A stretch of DNA of 64,000 nucleotides from Clostridium saccharoperbutylacetonicum N1-4(HMT) (GCF_000340885.1 NC_020291.1:2479001-2543000), one strand, 5' to 3'. Counted from the stretch's first letter, positions 42,758 through 51,999 are shown. Notes: generated from the sequence alone by a model not told the origin. Numbers and translations: made by a program.

Positions 42758-43669
42758 ATGATAGAAAAATTAATTCCATTGAAAGATGGAAAGAAGGTGT
42801 TTATTAGATATTATAATCAGTTATCTAATGCAGAAACGATTTTGTATCTGCATGGGGGACCAGGTGATAACTGTGAGAACTTTAATTATGCTGCTTATTT
42901 ACTTTCTAAAAACTTTAATATTGTTATGCTTGATCAAAGAGGTGTTTTAAGATCTGATAGAGTAGAGGAAAATGAACCATTAATTGTTCAAATGCTTGTT
43001 GATGATTGCGAGTATATTAGAGAACAATTAAATATTGAACAATGGATTTTAATAGGACATTCATATGGAGGATTTTTAGCATTATTATATGCATATCAAT
43101 TTTCAAAATCAATAAAGGCAGTTATATATGAAAACCCTAACTGGAGTAGTTTAGAATCCATTAAAACACTTAACCGGAATACATCTAATTATCTTCGTAA
43201 TATCAATGAGTACGAATTGGCTAAAGAAATTGATTATAAATTGAGTAACTGTAACAATTTTGAAACGCTTGCTAAATTACAAATGGAAATTCCGTGGGAA
43301 TACCGTAAAGAAGTTTATTATATCAAAGAATGGACAGATGAAATTAAAAGATATTGTTCACTAGAAGATATTTCATCTGATCAATGGGAAAATAGTATCA
43401 TTCATAGTAAGCGAATTATAGCTGATAAAATTAATATCAATAACTATATTCATTATATAAAAGAAATATCCTGTGGATCTTTATTGATTAAAGGCGACCA
43501 TGATCCTGTAATAAGTATAGATTTTCAAGATTACTTTGTGCAGAATTCTCTTAATGGTAAATTGGAGATAGTTGAAGATTGTGGACATTTTATTCATACT
43601 GATCAAGTCAAAGATTTTTGCAATATAGTTACTAATTTTATAAATGCAAATGAGCATAATGCATGTTAA
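42758..43669 (+). CDS. alpha/beta hydrolase (proline iminopeptidase-like)
   Basis: A 303-residue hydrolase. It has the oxyanion segment LYLHGGPGDN, typical of the prolyl iminopeptidase branch, MLDQRG, the nucleophile elbow GHSYGG with Ser102, an all-helical cap at about 135-230, the acid region IKGDHDPVI and the catalytic His in DCGHFIH. It is cytosolic, with no signal peptide. GCGAGGTG precedes ATG 42758. Substrate could be a peptide or an ester. Confidence 0.88.
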   Translation: MIEKLIPLKDGKKVFIRYYNQLSNAETILYLHGGPGDNCENFNYAAYLLSKNFNIVMLDQRGVLRSDRVEENEPLIVQMLVDDCEYIREQLNIEQWILIGHSYGGFLALLYAYQFSKSIKAVIYENPNWSSLESIKTLNRNTSNYLRNINEYELAKEIDYKLSNCNNFETLAKLQMEIPWEYRKEVYYIKEWTDEIKRYCSLEDISSDQWENSIIHSKRIIADKININNYIHYIKEISCGSLLIKGDHDPVISIDFQDYFVQNSLNGKLEIVEDCGHFIHTDQVKDFCNIVTNFINANEHNAC

Positions 43670-43699
43670 TACGCAAACTTCATAAAAGATAAAATGAAG

Positions 43700-43732
43700 A
43701 GCAGTAGGAACAATCCACTACTGCTTTTTTAT
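43700..43732 (+). terminator. terminator of the alpha/beta hydrolase gene
   Basis: AGCAGTAG (43700-43707) pairs with CTACTGCT (43718-43725), then T6. The loop GAACAATCCA resembles that of the terminator at 39242. Confidence 0.85.
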
Positions 43733-43796
43733 TTACATAAAAATAGAGGCAGTTATACAGGAAATGGTCATAAATCCACCTCTAAATAATAAATTA

Positions 43797-44165
43797 TTAA
43801 TCTTCAATAAGATGGATTAATCCCTGATTAAACACTTGTTTGACATGATCATTAGATAAAGAATAATATACTATTGTACCTTCTTTTCGATATTTAACTA
43901 ATTTAGCTTGTCTTAGTGTTTTTAATTGATGAGATACTGAAGAACGATTCATATTTATTAGTGAAGAAATATCACATACACACATTTCAGATTTTGAAAG
44001 TACATGAAGTATTTTTATCCTTGTTGTATCACCAAATATATTAAACAAATCGGCTAAATCAGATAATATATTTTCTTCAAGCATATCTTTTCTTACTTCA
44101 TCAACTATTTCATGGTGGATTGCTATGCAATTACAGTTATCTATCTTTTCAACTTCATTAAACAT
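43797..44165 (-). CDS. SmtB/CadC-like ArsR metal-sensing repressor
   Basis: A 122-residue ArsR/SmtB regulator. It has the N-terminal metal-type cluster NCNCIAIHHE, the alpha-3 box SEMCVCDISSL (ELCVCD type), the recognition helix NMNRSSVSHQLKTLRQ and a wing YRKEGTIVYYSL. The Cys set fits the cadmium, lead or zinc sensors of the CadC group. A 13-2-13 palindrome lies upstream of its start. No metal transporter or CadA gene is adjacent, so it is either autoregulatory only or acts at a distance. AGGAGTTTTTTT precedes its ATG. Confidence 0.88.
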   Translation of the reverse strand: MFNEVEKIDNCNCIAIHHEIVDEVRKDMLEENILSDLADLFNIFGDTTRIKILHVLSKSEMCVCDISSLINMNRSSVSHQLKTLRQAKLVKYRKEGTIVYYSLSNDHVKQVFNQGLIHLIED

Positions 44166-44191
44166 AATAAAAAAACTCCTTTAATTTAATT

Positions 44192-44219
44192 AGTTGTATA
44201 TGTGCACACATATACAACT
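44192..44219. promoter_or_regulatory. palindromic operator of the SmtB-like repressor
   Basis: AGTTGTATATGTG (44192-44204) and CACATATACAACT (44207-44219) are perfect inverted arms with a 2-nt spacer. This is the imperfect 12-2-12 layout of SmtB/CadC operators. It is 27 bases upstream of the repressor start codon. Confidence 0.75.
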
Positions 44220-44390
44220 GTTATATAGCAATATATGCATAATGAAAAAAAACGACAATAAATTATTATAGAGATAGTATATGGCATCATTGAGGTGAGC
44301 GATACTATCTCTATTATTATATTTAGGAGACAATATTCCATATTTGATGTAGTAAATAAAAAATGTTCTTTGAAAATTGAATAATGTAAT

Positions 44391-44425
44391 ATTTACAATT
44401 TATGTTATAATTAATTCATAATGAT
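44391..44425 (+). promoter_or_regulatory. promoter-like module before the VOC gene
   Basis: TTTACAATTTATGTTATAAT contains the same TGTTATAAT extended -10 as 37323-37362 and 39286-39335. Confidence 0.45.
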
Positions 44426-44477
44426 AAAGTATAAACTTAAGATTATATATATTTTGAACAGGAGGGGATTTATTTAT

Positions 44478-44870
44478 ATGGGGATACTGTCTAACAGCGT
44501 ACATACGGGTTTATTTGTTGAAGATATTGAAAAGATGGTGACGTTTTATAGGGATACCTTGGGCTTTGAAACAGATTGGGATGGAGGATCGTTTGTAAAT
44601 TTCAAAGTGAAAGACGGTGGATTGTTTATGTTTGACAGGAAACAATTTGCTGAGGCAATGAACCAACATTATTATCCATCAATGGGATTTAATCTGACAA
44701 TGCAAATAGGCATAGGTGTTAAGACTAAAGATGATGTTGATAGAGAATATGAACGGCTAACGGCACTTGGAGTTAAATCACTCACAGGAGAGCCATTTAC
44801 ACAACCTTGGGGACAAAGAAATTTTTGGATTGCTGATCCTGAAGGTAATTACATTGAAATTGGTTGCTGA
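44478..44870 (+). CDS. VOC (glyoxalase/bleomycin resistance/dioxygenase) family protein
   Basis: A 130-residue single-chain VOC protein with two beta-alpha-beta-beta-beta units: HTGLFVEDIEKMVTFYRDTLGFE in the first and GFNLTMQIGIGVKTKDDVDREYERLTALGV with NFWIADPEGNYIEI in the second. The metal set His/Glu at the start and end strands is present in HTGLF and YIEIG. I choose ATG 44478, ten bases after AGGAGGGG; a longer in-frame start at 44421 gives an odd basic leader. Function may be lyase or drug binding. Confidence 0.87.
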   Translation: MGILSNSVHTGLFVEDIEKMVTFYRDTLGFETDWDGGSFVNFKVKDGGLFMFDRKQFAEAMNQHYYPSMGFNLTMQIGIGVKTKDDVDREYERLTALGVKSLTGEPFTQPWGQRNFWIADPEGNYIEIGC

Positions 44871-44931
44871 ACTTATGAAGTACTCAATATACAATGTTAG
44901 AAGTTGTTTTACTTAGCAATATTCTTATAAG

Positions 44932-44968
44932 ATGTAGCAATAAAATTTTTGCTATTGCTACATTTTTG
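44932..44968 (+). terminator. terminator of the VOC gene
   Basis: ATGTAGCAAT (44932-44941) pairs perfectly with ATTGCTACAT (44954-44963), then T5. Confidence 0.85.
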
Positions 44969-45065
44969 CAAAGTAATTTATGTAATATTGAGTAGGGATA
45001 TTATATTAAGTTAAATAGTAAAATTAAATCACGTGTTAGTAATATAAATTAGGGGGATAGAACAT

Positions 45066-45896
45066 ATGGACAAACAATATTTAATAAAAACTGCAGAGGA
45101 CTTTGTTGAGCATTCACAAGATAACTATATAACAAATGAAATAGCAATTTCGGAAAATGTTATAGGAATGAAAATTTTTGATGCTCCAATTTTTGCATTT
45201 GGTTCTGTGGCTGATGAATACTTTACATTATTGAAACAACCATCAGTAATTGGGAAACATTTCATGCATCCAAAAGAATGGTTACCACAATCAAAGACTG
45301 TTATATCATTTTTTTTACCGTTTAGCGATGTAGTTAAAAAAGGAAATAGAAGGAATATGTCATGGCCTACAGAAGAATGGCTTCATGGACGTATTGAAGG
45401 TCAGAGTTTGTTAAATAAGTTGTGTATACATTTAAAGTCTGAATTGACTAATGCAGGATATAATAGTGTCGTACCCAGTATAGATGAAAGATTCTGGTCA
45501 AATGCTAATAATCCAAATCACGAAGAAAAATTTACAAGCAACTGGTCTGAAAGACATGCTGCTTTTATATGTGGACTTGGAACCTTCGGGCTTTCTAAAG
45601 GACTTATAACCAAAAAAGGTATATCAGGAAGATTTGGTAGTATCATCACAGAATTATATTTATCATCTGATAAGAGAGAATACGAAAATATATACCAATA
45701 CTGTTCAATGTGTGGTAAGTGCGTAAAAAATTGTCCAGTCAATGCAATATCCATAGAAAATGGAAAAAATCATATTATATGTTCTGAATTTTTGGACAAA
45801 ACAATGGAAAAACATAAGCCCAGATATGGTTGTGGAAAATGTCAGATAGATGTGCCTTGTGAATCTAGAATACCTAAACAACATAATGTAAAATGA
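45066..45896 (+). CDS. 4Fe-4S protein related to epoxyqueuosine reductase (QueG-like)
   Basis: A 276-residue protein that resembles the short QueG-like reductases. The middle has NWSERHAAFICGLGTFGLSKGLITKKGISGRFGSIIT, matching the QueG pattern, and the C-terminal ferredoxin-like part has CSMCGKCVKNCPVNAI then CGKCQIDVPCESRIP. That gives four Cys for one cluster plus more for a second. True QueG proteins are ~100 residues longer with a HEAT-like end. The role may be a dehalogenase-like or tetrapyrrole-dependent reduction. ATG 45066 follows AGGGGGATAG. Confidence 0.85.
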   Translation: MDKQYLIKTAEDFVEHSQDNYITNEIAISENVIGMKIFDAPIFAFGSVADEYFTLLKQPSVIGKHFMHPKEWLPQSKTVISFFLPFSDVVKKGNRRNMSWPTEEWLHGRIEGQSLLNKLCIHLKSELTNAGYNSVVPSIDERFWSNANNPNHEEKFTSNWSERHAAFICGLGTFGLSKGLITKKGISGRFGSIITELYLSSDKREYENIYQYCSMCGKCVKNCPVNAISIENGKNHIICSEFLDKTMEKHKPRYGCGKCQIDVPCESRIPKQHNVK

Positions 45897-46179
45897 ATAT
45901 TATATTTGCCATTTTAACATTTGTAGTTGCTATATTTGTGTGAATTGTGATGGATATAAATAACAAAATTTAAAGTAGTCCGAATATTGAGTATTGATTA
46001 ATATGTTATTGATAAACTTACTAGCAAATTATATGAAATACTACAATTAGAATTAAAAGCAGGAAATGAAATAGTTGAATAATTATAGAAGGTTAAACAG
46101 ATTTAAAAGTTTCATAAGAGATGTAATATTAAATTATCCTGTAGAAGTTATTAATATATTAAGAATATGGAGGTAGTAA
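45897..46179. other. intergenic region without recognised content
   Basis: About 280 bases of AT-rich DNA with no start plus ribosome site and no strong hairpin. GGAGGTAG at the right end is the ribosome site of the DJ-1 gene. Confidence 0.4.
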
Positions 46180-46758
46180 ATGAAAACACTGATTTTTTTA
46201 GCTAAAGGATTTGAAACAATGGAATTTAGCGTGTTTGTAGATGTTATGGGCTGGGCAAGAAATGATTATGGGTATGATGTTTCAGTTGTAACTTGTGGAT
46301 TTCAAAAACAAGTTATAAGTACCTTTAATATTCCTGTAATGGTAGATAAAACAATTAATGAAATTAATGTTGATGAGTATGATGCACTAGCCATTCCTGG
46401 TGGCTTTGAAGAATTTGGGTTTTATGAAGAAGCTTATAATGAGCGTTTTCTAAATTTAATAAGAGAATTTAATTCAAAAGGGAAAATAATTGCTACTATT
46501 TGTGTTGGAGCTTTACCAGTAGGTAAAAGTGGAATCCTAAAGAATCGTAAAGCTACTACATATCATTTAAGAGATGCATATAGGCAAAAACAGTTAAAGG
46601 AATTTGATGTTAATGTGGTAAATGAACCTATTGTAGTTGATAAAAATATTATTACTTCATATTGCCCAGAAACAGCTTCTGGTGTGGCATTCAGACTTTT
46701 AGAAATGCTCACATCAGAGGAACAAATGAAAATTGTTAAAGCTGCTATGGGATTCTGA
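46180..46758 (+). CDS. DJ-1/PfpI family protein
   Basis: A 192-residue member of the DJ-1/PfpI family. The nucleophile elbow is IIATICVGALPVGKSGIL with its reactive Cys, and the family acidic residue is in FLAKGFETMEF. YDALAIPGGFEEFGFYEEAY is the conserved strand and loop. Members are glyoxalases, chaperones or peptidase-like enzymes that respond to carbonyl stress. GGAGGTAG precedes ATG 46180. It is monocistronic. Confidence 0.9.
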   Translation: MKTLIFLAKGFETMEFSVFVDVMGWARNDYGYDVSVVTCGFQKQVISTFNIPVMVDKTINEINVDEYDALAIPGGFEEFGFYEEAYNERFLNLIREFNSKGKIIATICVGALPVGKSGILKNRKATTYHLRDAYRQKQLKEFDVNVVNEPIVVDKNIITSYCPETASGVAFRLLEMLTSEEQMKIVKAAMGF

Positions 46759-46825
46759 TATGGTTATGAGAAGATAAAACTTATCGTTACAAATTGGATA
46801 AAGAAATGTAAATAATGAGAATGCA

Positions 46826-46862
46826 GAATGATCTATTCACCCTAGTAGATCATTCTTTTTAT
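46826..46862. terminator. terminator between convergent DJ-1 and MocR genes
   Basis: GAATGATCTA (46826-46835) pairs with TAGATCATTC (46846-46855), then T5ATT. It can serve both directions. Confidence 0.85.
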
Positions 46863-46875
46863 TTTTGGAAATTTA

Positions 46876-48219
46876 TTAGAAAATTTGTTTCAAAATCTGT
46901 GAAATACCATCTTCAATATATTCCTCTTCCACATTTGAGATATTAAGTTTTAAGATAGAGTCTTTTTCATGGAAGGAACGTAAATAATTATTAGTTGTTC
47001 CATCAACAATAATTGATTTCCTTTTCAACCGCTGAATAACCTGTTCACATGATATTTGTTCATTCAATTGAATATAAGTATGGAAAGCAATATTTTTTAT
47101 AGGAGTATATTGAAAGAAAGCCTGATTACACATTTTTAGATTTTTTTCTAATGCTGATATTAAACAGTTTGCTCTTGAATAATAAGTTGCTTTCATTTTT
47201 TCTTTATGTCTTTCAAACATACCGTTTTTAATATAGATTTCTAATGCTGCCTGAGAAAGCATAGAGCTGTCTATATCAAGAATACGTTTATATTGGCTGA
47301 ATGCTTCAATCAATTTTTCAGGGATTACAGCAATACCTATTCTTAATCCAGGGAAGATGATTTTTGAATAACTCTTTAAATATATGACATGTGTAAAATT
47401 ATCATAGGAATAGATTGGATCAGCTTTTGAATTTTTTTCAAAATCAGCTAAATAATCATCTTCTACAACAAATACATTATATTTTTGTGCTAGTTCTAAA
47501 ATTCTCTTTTTCTCTTTTTGAGAGTAAGACGTTCCAAGAGGGTTATGATATCTTGGCATAGTATAAAAAAAATTAATATTTTCTTCTCTAAATAACATCT
47601 CTAATTCTTCTAAATCAATTCCCTGACTAGTTCTTTTTATACCAATTACTGGTACCTTTAGTGTTTGTAAGGATTCGATGAATAAATGATAACCGGGTTG
47701 TTCTATTAATATCACTTTTTTATTATTTGGGAAAGGAATTGAAGCTAAGATGGATAATGCTTGCTGAATGCCAGAGGTTATAAAAATATTTTCTTTCTTG
47801 GCAAACACTTGATAATTGGTTAACTGTTTTTGCACCACATCGATTAATGAAGGCAATCCTCTAGGAGTACCATAGATAAATAAATCATTCTTATAGATGT
47901 CAATTGCTTGATTTATACAGTGCTGAAAATCCAAATATGGGAATACCATGGAATCGGGTGCAGAAGAGGAAAAGTTAAGTACAGTTTTTTCCCATTGGTT
48001 TAATTCGTTTTTTGATGTTACAACATAATATCCGCTTTTGGGAAGTGAATAAAGTACATGTTTTCTTTCTAATTCAGTCAAAGCACGAATAACAGTACTT
48101 TTGTTGCAATTATATGATGCAGATAAGCTGCGAATAGAAGGAATTTTCTCTCCTTGTTTATATATACCGCTTTTCACTAGGTTTTCAATTTCGTTTAATA
48201 ATGTTAAATATTTATACAT
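46876..48219 (-). CDS. MocR-family regulator (GntR HTH plus aminotransferase-like domain), copy 1
   Basis: A 447-residue fusion of a GntR winged helix (about 1-70; GEKIPSIRSLSASYNCNKSTVIRALTELERKHVLY) with a fold-type-I aminotransferase domain. PLP residues include the lysine in YLKSYSKIIFPGLRIG and the Asp in FVVEDDYLADF. Start chosen is the ATG ending at 48219, eight bases after GAGG; a GTG three codons earlier is less likely. A TGTACCGGTACA box lies 19 bases upstream. It is divergent from a GNAT gene and closely paralogous to the gene at 53813. Confidence 0.92.
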   Translation of the reverse strand: MYKYLTLLNEIENLVKSGIYKQGEKIPSIRSLSASYNCNKSTVIRALTELERKHVLYSLPKSGYYVVTSKNELNQWEKTVLNFSSSAPDSMVFPYLDFQHCINQAIDIYKNDLFIYGTPRGLPSLIDVVQKQLTNYQVFAKKENIFITSGIQQALSILASIPFPNNKKVILIEQPGYHLFIESLQTLKVPVIGIKRTSQGIDLEELEMLFREENINFFYTMPRYHNPLGTSYSQKEKKRILELAQKYNVFVVEDDYLADFEKNSKADPIYSYDNFTHVIYLKSYSKIIFPGLRIGIAVIPEKLIEAFSQYKRILDIDSSMLSQAALEIYIKNGMFERHKEKMKATYYSRANCLISALEKNLKMCNQAFFQYTPIKNIAFHTYIQLNEQISCEQVIQRLKRKSIIVDGTTNNYLRSFHEKDSILKLNISNVEEEYIEDGISQILKQIF

Positions 48220-48237
48220 AGCACACACCTCTATTTC

Positions 48238-48249
48238 TGTACCGGTACA
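48238..48249. promoter_or_regulatory. MocR box, copy 1
   Basis: TGTACCGGTACA is a perfect 12-bp palindrome between the divergent MocR and GNAT genes. The same box, one base changed, precedes the second MocR gene at 53752. Confidence 0.7.
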
Positions 48250-48392
48250 CGTTGAGTTTGTTTATATTGTAACATAACAATATATTAATTAAAATAATGT
48301 ATAGAGGAAACAATACCTTTTAGTTTACATTCTTCTTTATAAAAATATGAATATAAAAACAATTGGAGAATTATAAAGGGAGGCAGATGGAA

Positions 48393-48803
48393 ATGAAATT
48401 GCTCTATGAAAAACCGAAAGCAGAAGATTATGTTAGTTTGAGACTTCGTTCAGGAATGGGAAATAAGGACTTGGAAAGAAGTAGAAAAGCAATAACGAAT
48501 TCTTTGTTTACAGTATCTATTTATGATAATGAAAAATTGATAGGATTTGGAAGAATTGTAGGTGATGGAGGGATCACTTATGTGGTAAGTGATATTATGG
48601 TAGATGAAAATTATCGAAGAAAAGGCTTTGCAGATAAAATAATGAAAGAAATCAATAAATACTTTGAAGAAAGTACTTTTGAAGATAGTTATATATGTTT
48701 GATAGCAAACAGTCCTGCTGATTCATTATATAATAAGTATAAATTTGAGTATTTGCCGCCAAACAGGTGTGGCATGTTACGTAAACAAAACAGAATAAAA
48801 TGA
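48393..48803 (+). CDS. GNAT family N-acetyltransferase
   Basis: A 136-residue acetyltransferase with LIGFGRIVGDGGITYVVSDIMVDENYRRKGFADKIMKEI (acetyl-CoA loop RRKGFA) and a C-terminal IANSPADSLYNKYKFEYLP. It resembles small YjcF/YhfO-like GNAT proteins. I choose ATG 48393, nine bases after AAAGGGAGG; ATG 48387 is only three bases from it. It is divergent from MocR copy 1 across the TGTACCGGTACA box, so it is a probable target. Confidence 0.88.
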   Translation: MKLLYEKPKAEDYVSLRLRSGMGNKDLERSRKAITNSLFTVSIYDNEKLIGFGRIVGDGGITYVVSDIMVDENYRRKGFADKIMKEINKYFEESTFEDSYICLIANSPADSLYNKYKFEYLPPNRCGMLRKQNRIK

Positions 48804-48942
48804 GCAGCTTGTTCTTTTTGTTCTGACATATGACAACTGAAACAACTCAATTTAAAATAGCATCATAAAATTTAAAGTTAAATTAGGGTAAACAAAATGG
48901 GAAATAGCAATAAAACAAATGAAAATCATGGAGGAAAAATAG

Positions 48943-49902
48943 ATGAAAAAGGTACTCAAAATAATCAATAAGATATTACTATGGATTGTGGGAATTATAG
49001 TTGTATTAGTGATAATTTCAGCAGTAACGCATAACATTCTGAAACCAATTGAAAAGAGCAAATATAAAATTGGTCAGACAATAAATGTAGATGGTAAAAA
49101 TATGCAAGCTTATGTGACTGGCTCAGGGAAAAAAACAGTTGTGTTACTAAGCGGACTAGGAACCGCTTCACCAATTACAGATTTTATGCCACTGGCAGAA
49201 AGATTAAGTAAGGATTATAAAGTTGTAATTCTTGAATATTTTGGATACGGCTTTAGCGATACGACAAAAGATGAGCGTTCTAATGAAAATATTGTGAATG
49301 AAATAAGAGCAGCACTAAAACAATTGGAAATTAGTGGACCATATATATTGATGCCACACTCCATATCAGGAGTATATGCTATGCACTATGCAATAAATTA
49401 CCCAACTGAAGTGGAAGCAATTATTGGAATTGACGAGTCTGTACCTAATCAAACAAAAATCAATAAAGATGCTAACATGTCACCATATTTGACGTTGCTT
49501 AACACATTGGGAATTATAAGGGATGTAACATACCTTTTGCCAGGTACCGATGATGGTATGAACAAAAACAATTATTACACTGCTGAACAAGTTAAGATGA
49601 AAAAAATAGCAACAGCTTGGAATGGCTTAAATATCTCTGTGATAAATGAATATAATATGGTAAATACAAATACTAAAGAGCTATATGACATGAAATATCC
49701 AAAGGATTTGCCTGTCCTATCATTTATATTGAAAGATTCAGTGGACACTGATAGTGAATGGCTACCGCTTCATGAAGAAATGATTTCAAACGCTGCTATA
49801 CAAAAGATTGAAACTCTTAATGGAGAACATTATTTACATTGGACAAATGCTGATAAAATTGCGGAAATGACAAAAGAGTTTATTTCCACACGTCTAAAAT
49901 AG
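48943..49902 (+). CDS. membrane-anchored alpha/beta hydrolase
   Basis: A 319-residue protein with one N-terminal helix (IINKILLWIVGIIVVLVIISAVTHNIL) that should anchor an extracellular hydrolase domain. The domain shows VVLLSGLGTASPITDFMPLA, the nucleophile elbow MPHSISG with Ser140 (the more usual GHSIGG is changed), IIGIDESVP and the catalytic His in NGEHYLHWTN. A lipase or esterase-like function outside the cell is likely. GGAGGAAAAAT precedes ATG 48943. Confidence 0.88.
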   Translation: MKKVLKIINKILLWIVGIIVVLVIISAVTHNILKPIEKSKYKIGQTINVDGKNMQAYVTGSGKKTVVLLSGLGTASPITDFMPLAERLSKDYKVVILEYFGYGFSDTTKDERSNENIVNEIRAALKQLEISGPYILMPHSISGVYAMHYAINYPTEVEAIIGIDESVPNQTKINKDANMSPYLTLLNTLGIIRDVTYLLPGTDDGMNKNNYYTAEQVKMKKIATAWNGLNISVINEYNMVNTNTKELYDMKYPKDLPVLSFILKDSVDTDSEWLPLHEEMISNAAIQKIETLNGEHYLHWTNADKIAEMTKEFISTRLK

Positions 49903-49935
49903 CAGATTAAAATTAGTATAAAGAAAATATTAAGA

Positions 49936-49968
49936 AAAGGTGCTAATCCGTTGGAAGAGCACTTTTTT
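49936..49968 (+). terminator. terminator of the anchored hydrolase gene
   Basis: GTGCT (49940-49944) pairs with AGCAC (49958-49962), extended by weak A-T and G-T pairs, then T6. Confidence 0.6.
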
Positions 49969-50082
49969 CGTTATCTAATAAAAAAATTTGAAACTTTAGT
50001 ACATTATTTTGAGTCTAATAAGTGTAAAATTGATATTAATGGAAAATGTTAATAATGGAGAGATGCGAAAGGCGTGGCTACT

Positions 50083-50634
50083 ATGAAATCAAAAATACTT
50101 AATTTTAAAACAGATGATGAAACTCGTCTTATAAAGAAGTCCATAGCTGGAGACAAGCAGTGCTTTAGTGAGCTTATAAAAAAATATAAGATTTATTTAT
50201 ATAAAACAGCTTTTACTTATGTGAAAAATGAAGAGGATGCATTAGAAATATTACAGGAATGCACTTACAGAGCTATGATTAGTATAGAGAAGCTTAAAAA
50301 ATATGAATATTTTAAAACTTGGATTACAAGGATAATTATAAATTGCTCTTTGGATTTTATAAAGAAAGGGAATACTGTATGTCCACTAAATGATGAAGTG
50401 AACATAGAAGCTAAAGATATATCTATAGATGAAAAGTTGGATTTATATAATGCTATAGATTTATTAAAAGATAACTATAAAACTGTAATTATTTTAAAAT
50501 ATTTTAATGATATGACCATAGAAAATATCGCAAGAGTAATGGAAGCACCAGAAAATACAGTTAAAACTTACTTAAGAAGAGCTAAGGAAAGTCTTAATAA
50601 GATTTTAAAGGAGGATTACTTAAATGAACAATAA
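50083..50634 (+). CDS. ECF-type RNA polymerase sigma factor
   Basis: A 183-residue sigma-70 family protein of ECF type. Region 2 is FSELIKKYKIYLYKTAFTYVKNEEDALEILQECTYRAMISIEKLKKYEYFKTWITRIIINCSLD, and region 4 is LKDNYKTVIILKYFNDMTIENIARVMEAPENTVKTYLRRAKESL. The start is either ATG 50083 or GTG 50074; AAAGG at 50066-50070 fits the GTG poorly. Its stop overlaps the start of the DUF4179 gene by 11 bases, the usual arrangement for sigma and anti-sigma. Confidence 0.9.
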   Translation: MKSKILNFKTDDETRLIKKSIAGDKQCFSELIKKYKIYLYKTAFTYVKNEEDALEILQECTYRAMISIEKLKKYEYFKTWITRIIINCSLDFIKKGNTVCPLNDEVNIEAKDISIDEKLDLYNAIDLLKDNYKTVIILKYFNDMTIENIARVMEAPENTVKTYLRRAKESLNKILKEDYLNEQ

Positions 50635-51700
50635 TGAATTTTTTAATATAAAAATTACTGAAAGTATTGATAGAGCTATAGATAAAGCTATAGATAAAGG
50701 TATAGCAAGGGGGAATAGTGAAATAAAATATAAAAAATTTAAAAAAAGAAAAATAGAAATTGGAATTACAGCAGCATTAATTAGTTTAGTAATTACTTTT
50801 GGAACTATAAATCCAGCTTTAGCGGCCAAATTACCTATAATAGGAAGTATGTTTAAAGTAATAGAAAAAAATGTTGATTCTCCAGCAGATTACTCTGAGT
50901 ATGCAACCTCCTTAAATACAGTGGTATCTGATAATGGAATAAAAGTTACTTTATCGGATATTGTATGTGATGGAGAAGAATTATATGTAACATATAAAGT
51001 TGAAAGTAAGGAACCTTTTAAATATGAGTTAAATGAGAATAAGCCATTAGATAGTGATCAACTTTTGGAAAATGAAGCATATCACAAGGTTAGTTTTTCA
51101 GATAAAGAATTAGCTATGGGTAAGGTTTCTGGATTAGATGGAAAGTTCATAGATGAACATACCTTTATAGGTATGAAAAAATATTACTTAAAGTCATTAG
51201 GAGAAGAAATTCCTGATAGTTTTGATTTTGAAGTTAAAATCACTTCAATAACAACACATGTTTTTGAAAATAATAATAAAAATCAAATTTTCAATGGAAA
51301 TTGGGCATTTAAGGTGCCAGTTAAAGTTGATAAATCAATAAGCAAAAACATACAGGTCAATTATAAAACAGATAATGGATTTTCAATAGATTCTATTATA
51401 ATTACACCATTTAGTGTGGTAATAAATAGTACTAATCCAGATAATGAGTATTATAATATGAAAGTAATTGACGATAAAAATAGAAAACTTAAATTTGATA
51501 GTGGGAGATCATTTGATGAAAATAAGAAAATAAATTATTTTGGGGCATTATCAAAGGATTGTAAGAGTTTAAGAGTTATTATATATAAGGATAAACTAGA
51601 GGAAAAGGAAACTATTAAAAATTCAGATGGTAGCGCTGAAATAGGTTATGAGGAAGTTGGAGAGGAAATCCTTCTTGATAAAACTATAAGCATAGAGTAA
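50624..51700 (+). CDS. DUF4179 membrane protein, probable anti-sigma factor
   Basis: A 358-residue protein with a cytosolic N-terminal ~45 residues (charged, with a DRAIDKAIDKGIARGN repeat), one helix (IGITAALISLVITFGTINPALA) and a long extracellular DUF4179 domain (from about residue 85; SDNGIKVTLSDIVCDGEELYVTYKVES). The short cytosolic end would hold the ECF sigma factor until a cell-envelope signal is felt outside. AAGGAGG lies inside the sigma gene, and the frames overlap, so the two are translated together. Confidence 0.88.
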   Translation: MNNNEFFNIKITESIDRAIDKAIDKGIARGNSEIKYKKFKKRKIEIGITAALISLVITFGTINPALAAKLPIIGSMFKVIEKNVDSPADYSEYATSLNTVVSDNGIKVTLSDIVCDGEELYVTYKVESKEPFKYELNENKPLDSDQLLENEAYHKVSFSDKELAMGKVSGLDGKFIDEHTFIGMKKYYLKSLGEEIPDSFDFEVKITSITTHVFENNNKNQIFNGNWAFKVPVKVDKSISKNIQVNYKTDNGFSIDSIIITPFSVVINSTNPDNEYYNMKVIDDKNRKLKFDSGRSFDENKKINYFGALSKDCKSLRVIIYKDKLEEKETIKNSDGSAEIGYEEVGEEILLDKTISIE

Positions 51701-51716
51701 AATATATAAAAATATA

Positions 51717-51758
51717 TCCTAAGGAAATATTTAATAGAAATGTTTTCTTGGGATTTTT
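51717..51758 (+). terminator. terminator of the sigma/anti-sigma operon
   Basis: TCCTAAGGAAA (51717-51727) pairs, with G-T pairs, with TTTTCTTGGGA (51743-51753), then T5. Confidence 0.7.
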
Positions 51759-51840
51759 ATAAATATAAGCGATTTGATTGTAATATTTTAAATGGTGACA
51801 TATTTCTGAAAAATGGAATTCTAAAGCTATTTTATTTGCA

Positions 51841-51975
51841 ATGATTGGGCAAAGCAGTATAGTTTATTACTATAACAGCGATAAGAAAGTATATTTATTT
51901 TGTACAGTTATAGAAGCTATTGGAGCTGTTGCTGGTTTGACGTCAATCATTGGAACTGGTATGGGGTGGTTTTAA
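51841..51975 (+). pseudogene. membrane protein fragment
   Basis: An open frame of 44 codons ends with a hydrophobic helix (YLFCTVIEAIGAVAGLTSII). It has no ribosome site, and the frame is open without a start for ~14 codons before. It probably is the end of a decayed membrane protein gene that once stood before a regulator gene. Confidence 0.35.
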
Positions 51976-51999
51976 TTGGCAGGATTTAAAAAAGAGAGG

